Assembly: GCA_900314885.1 (NCBI GenBank)
Contig: OMWY01000007.1
Location: 1-64,000, forward strand
DNA length: 64,000 nt
Direction: 5' to 3'
Source: an uncultured Eubacteriales bacterium
Lineage (GTDB): Bacteria; Bacillota; Clostridia; Lachnospirales; Lachnospiraceae
The notes beneath the pieces are model-generated. The model had not been told where the DNA came from, did no database searches, and saw nothing but the letters and a program-made list of their open reading frames with translations. Within the stretch, counting starts at the first letter, position 1. The number at the start of each line of letters is the position of its first letter. This document shows positions 61,133-64,000 of the stretch, piece after piece. A program made the translations under genes and the position numbers.

Positions 61133-62376
61133 GCATGGAATTAACAGTCACAGAGCAGCATGAATTCGATGAAATGATGAATTACTGCCGCTTGGTAAAA
61201 ACCAATGCTGATGTTGAGACTCTGTTAGAGACTGCGAAGCATTCGGTTAATGAAAAGCATCCATTAAAGCTTCGCCGCAGGGAATTCTTAGATTCTCTGC
61301 GGGAGCTTATTTACACTGAAGCACTGCCAAATACTGACCTTAACATTAATTATGATTCGGATTATTCGGCAACTTTTAGTGAGATCTATATAGAAAATAA
61401 GGTATGCGACAATGAGATGGCAAAAAATATATTATCTCATTTTAATAAGGCGGAAATTAAATATATAAATCACTATAAGGATATATTCACTCCCGCGGGT
61501 CAGGATATAATTAGTCAGAAGAAAAATCCGGCTCTGATTCTCGCTTCGAAGGAAGGGCGTCTTATATATAAAGGTTCAAGGCAGTGCGAGGATTTTGGTA
61601 ATGACTATTTCTATTATACCTCATCAGTCATGAACTGCTGCTATGACTGCGAATACTGCTATCTCTTAGGCATGTATCCGAGCGGAAATGTAGTTGTTTT
61701 CGTAAACCTTGACGATATTTTTTCTGAGCTTGAGGAAATGCTTAATGACCACCCTGTATATCTCTGTATATCCTACGATACAGACCTCCTCGCCCTCGAA
61801 GGAATTACGGGATACGTAAAGCGGTGGATAGAATTTACGAACGTCCATAATAATCTCACCGTAGAATGCAGGACCAAGTCAGCTAATATAGGAATAATAG
61901 AGAAATATTTAGACGAGGGACTATGCATTCCTGACCGATTTATTTTCGCCTGGACCCTGTCGCCGGACGAAATTTCAAGACGGTTCGAGCATAAAGCTCC
62001 GGCATTTTCTTCAAGACTGGGCGCGCTTAAAAGGGCCTGCGAGCTTGATCTATCTACAAGAATCTGCCTTGATCCTGTTCTCTTGGTCGATAATTATGAG
62101 ACATTATATTCTGACATGATTAAGAGTATATTTACTGAGATTGATAGCAGAAAAATATCAGATGTCTCCCTTGGAGGCTTCCGCATACCCAAGAATTACC
62201 TAACTAAGATGAGAAAAGCAAGGACAGGTTCACTGGCCCTTTTTCCTTACATTAACACTAATAATTCATGCTCCTACGGTCCGACAAAGGACAAGCGCCT
62301 TACGGAATTTGTCTTCAATGAATTGCTAAATTATATACCAAAAGAAAAAATTTTTGTCTGGAAAGAAAGCTCGTAA
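61129..62376 (+). CDS. Spore photoproduct lyase-like radical SAM protein
   Basis: 415 residues from the ATG at 61129, which overlaps the ABC-F stop (ATGA). The cluster motif CCYDCEYC (C-x3-C-x2-C) lies near 165 in VMNCCYDCEYCYLLGMYP. Further SPL-like blocks are IYKGSRQCEDFG, NLTVECRTKSANI, FAWTLSPDEISRRFEHKAPAF in parts, and RICLDPVLLVDNYETLY. SPL repairs the spore photoproduct in DNA. Size and order fit, but the Cys used for hydrogen transfer in SPL is not obvious here, so another substrate is possible. Translational coupling to an ABC-F gene is unusual. Confidence 0.8.
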   Translation: MSMELTVTEQHEFDEMMNYCRLVKTNADVETLLETAKHSVNEKHPLKLRRREFLDSLRELIYTEALPNTDLNINYDSDYSATFSEIYIENKVCDNEMAKNILSHFNKAEIKYINHYKDIFTPAGQDIISQKKNPALILASKEGRLIYKGSRQCEDFGNDYFYYTSSVMNCCYDCEYCYLLGMYPSGNVVVFVNLDDIFSELEEMLNDHPVYLCISYDTDLLALEGITGYVKRWIEFTNVHNNLTVECRTKSANIGIIEKYLDEGLCIPDRFIFAWTLSPDEISRRFEHKAPAFSSRLGALKRACELDLSTRICLDPVLLVDNYETLYSDMIKSIFTEIDSRKISDVSLGGFRIPKNYLTKMRKARTGSLALFPYINTNNSCSYGPTKDKRLTEFVFNELLNYIPKEKIFVWKESS

Positions 62377-62380
62377 TAAA

Positions 62381-62408
62381 AAAAGCCGTGGAATATTCCA
62401 CGGCTTTT
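62381..62408. terminator. Bidirectional terminator between convergent genes
   Basis: AAAAGCCGTGGAAT and ATTCCACGGCTTTT form a perfect palindrome with T-runs on both strands, between the SPL-like gene and the flippase gene. Confidence 0.92.
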
Positions 62409-62423
62409 ACTAAAGCTGTTGAT

Positions 62424-64000
62424 TCACATCAGTTTCAGCCTCTTGGCGAAATTGACGATAAACTGGCCCTTTGGAGTACTTATAAGTTCATGTTCAGTTA
62501 CGCCCCTTAGCTTTATCTCGCAGACAAAGTAGACAAACATGCCAAGGAGAATGGAAGCTATAACTCCTATAGCGTACTGTCCGGTAAGGGCGTCTATCAG
62601 GAAATACGTGAGCGCAACCACTATGCTCATAATAATAGACGATATCAAGGGTATTATTACCGATGTCCTTAGTTCAAACCTCATCCCGAGGGTCTTCACA
62701 AGGATTTTTCCATCAAGGATAATTACAACAGCCGGAAGAATAAGATTCCCTATTACCAAGGCATAAATTCCCATATTTAAGAACTTCAGCATGATAAATA
62801 ACGCTACGACATCAATAATAATAGCAATCGCGGAATTCCTTACCGGAAGCATCATCTTATATATACTCTGAATTATCGTGTTAAATAATACTGACAAGGT
62901 ATATAATAATGCCGCCGAAGCGCCGATCAGCATAACATTTTTAACTACAGGCTCATTCTCACCGAAAAGAAGTCTTATAACAGGGGCACCGACTACCGCT
63001 AAACCGAATGAAGCGGGAATCGCTATCATCAGATTAAACTTTAAGCACATGTTCGCCTTGTGCTCTACCTCCTCAAATGTCCCCGCCTCATTTGCCGAAA
63101 CAATCGAAGGAATCATAGCCATGGTAATAGCGCTCGTAATGCCGATGATAATATTCTCAAGTACCAGGTACATACTGCTGTAAATACCGTACATGGATGT
63201 ATAATCTTCGCTGCTGACTCCCTTTCCTGCCATTACATTATTATATAAAGCTATAGCTATAAGGCCGTTGCTTCTTGTAAGAATCTGGCTTAGCATGACA
63301 GGAATGACAGTGACAAGGAGGAGCTTAATCAGGTCAGTCATACCCTCGTCGGCATGCTCATCATTTCTCATCTGCCTGCTGAACATAGGTAAATTTATGA
63401 CAAATATAAATACCAATAAAGCAAGGCCGAATATTCCACCTACAAGAGTTCCCGTAACTCCACCCTTAGCGCCAAATGCCGCTATATTCTTAGAAGCGCT
63501 GTGTGAAACCTCAAGAGCATAGGCAGCCGCGACACTTACGATAGCATTTACAATCTGCTCGACAAGCTGTGACATCGCTGTTGGCACCATGGTTCCCTTA
63601 CCCTGGAAAAATCCTCTCACAACTCCTAGCAGTGAGCAGATAAGTATCGTAGGAGCAACCACCTTAAGCGGTATAGCAATAGCGCTGTTAGCAAGGAGCC
63701 TGGTCGCGATTACGTCAGCTCCAAAGTATACTAACAGGCATAGTGTAAGTCCAATGACAGTAGCAACTATAAGGCCACCTATAAATGTCTTAAAGGCGCT
63801 CTTATACTCCTTCTTAGCTGTATACCCGGCTACAAGCTTGCTAACAGCCATCGGCATACCATAGGATGAAATGATAAAGCAAAAGTTATAGACCTCGAAG
63901 GCATAGTCATAATAACCCATGCCCTCCTTGCCTATAAGTCTCGTCATCGGAATTCTGTAAATGAGTCCGATAATTCTTACTAAGATTGAAGCGACAGCAA
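62424..64000 (-). CDS. SpoVB/MATE-like polysaccharide flippase, 5' end outside the window
   Basis: At least 525 residues; the frame stays open to the window edge and continues upstream of the ATG at 63947 (SILVRIIGLIYRIP), so that ATG is internal. About 13 membrane spans. The block RIPMTRLIGKEGMGYYDYAFEVYNF and later GVVRGFFQGKGTMVPTAMSQLVEQIVNA are typical of stage V sporulation protein B and related MOP flippases. Such proteins move lipid-linked cell-wall or cortex precursors across the membrane. Confidence 0.88.
   Translation of the reverse strand, partial: AVASILVRIIGLIYRIPMTRLIGKEGMGYYDYAFEVYNFCFIISSYGMPMAVSKLVAGYTAKKEYKSAFKTFIGGLIVATVIGLTLCLLVYFGADVIATRLLANSAIAIPLKVVAPTILICSLLGVVRGFFQGKGTMVPTAMSQLVEQIVNAIVSVAAAYALEVSHSASKNIAAFGAKGGVTGTLVGGIFGLALLVFIFVINLPMFSRQMRNDEHADEGMTDLIKLLLVTVIPVMLSQILTRSNGLIAIALYNNVMAGKGVSSEDYTSMYGIYSSMYLVLENIIIGITSAITMAMIPSIVSANEAGTFEEVEHKANMCLKFNLMIAIPASFGLAVVGAPVIRLLFGENEPVVKNVMLIGASAALLYTLSVLFNTIIQSIYKMMLPVRNSAIAIIIDVVALFIMLKFLNMGIYALVIGNLILPAVVIILDGKILVKTLGMRFELRTSVIIPLISSIIMSIVVALTYFLIDALTGQYAIGVIASILLGMFVYFVCEIKLRGVTEHELISTPKGQFIVNFAKRLKLM

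Overview
The window looks like the chromosome of an anaerobic Firmicute of class Clostridia, most probably Lachnospiraceae. Reasons: moderate GC, strong GGAGG ribosome-binding sites, consensus TTGACA-N17-TATAAT promoters, chemoreceptors next to c-di-GMP enzymes, a PTS-based sugar economy, sporulation-lineage proteins (spore-photoproduct-lyase-like enzyme, SpoVB-like flippase) and many short intergenic hairpin repeats. The genus is an inference. No rRNA, tRNA, CRISPR, prophage or full transposon was seen. Most genes lie on the minus strand.

Layout. 1-4.5 kb: a signalling operon (hybrid-type sensor kinase, receiver-HD-GYP phosphodiesterase, CheA-like kinase, receiver). The receiver breaks off and runs out of frame into an internal piece of an acyl-CoA dehydratase activase at the window edge. 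4.6-8.6 kb: an XRE regulator with a palindromic operator, dUTPase, and a coupled trio (FapA-type protein, a 45-residue protein, a zinc-ribbon/TPR membrane protein). 8.6-12.4 kb: valS and a sugar nucleotidyltransferase. 12.4-21.9 kb: a PTS region with an EIIC-EAL fusion, a cation efflux protein, enzyme I, HPr, a sucrose/trehalose-type EIIBCA and an amylosucrase-like enzyme. Three 94-bp tandem repeats separate HPr from enzyme I. 22-26.7 kb: proC, icd, a broken GH16 glucanase gene and a chemoreceptor.

27-40.5 kb: a long same-strand cluster that reads as D-glutamate/5-oxoproline catabolism. It has a DUF4392 D-glutamate cyclase homologue, an aminotransferase, a cytidylate-kinase-like protein, a Liv-type ABC importer, PxpA, a DUF1445 protein, PxpC, PxpB, a D-amino-acid-transaminase-like enzyme and an Na+/alanine symporter. 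The mammalian D-glutamate cyclase is a DUF1445-DUF4392 fusion, and both halves are present here as separate genes. 40.6-50.3 kb: miaB, sdaAB/sdaAA, a second chemoreceptor, a cell-wall amidase, a YARHG protein, an esterase and a DUF389 membrane protein. 50.4-53.2 kb: a VapBC toxin-antitoxin pair with an antitoxin-like fragment, a DUF2798 protein, a stand-alone FakA/DegV-like domain and a racemase. 53.2-64 kb: sucrose-6-phosphate hydrolase, an HPr domain fused to a D-lactate-type dehydrogenase, an sce7726-like nuclease, a sugar-sensor-GGDEF protein, an ABC-F ATPase coupled to an SPL-like radical SAM enzyme, and the SpoVB/MATE flippase running off the end.

Two themes link the genes. First, PTS or sugar-sensing domains are wired directly to other outputs: HPr to a dehydrogenase, EIIC to a c-di-GMP phosphodiesterase, and a LacI-type sensor to a diguanylate cyclase. 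Both HPr domains keep His15 but lack Ser46. Second, structured intergenic repeats with covarying stems sit at gene ends, and one 147-bp element has terminal inverted repeats and an apparent target duplication.
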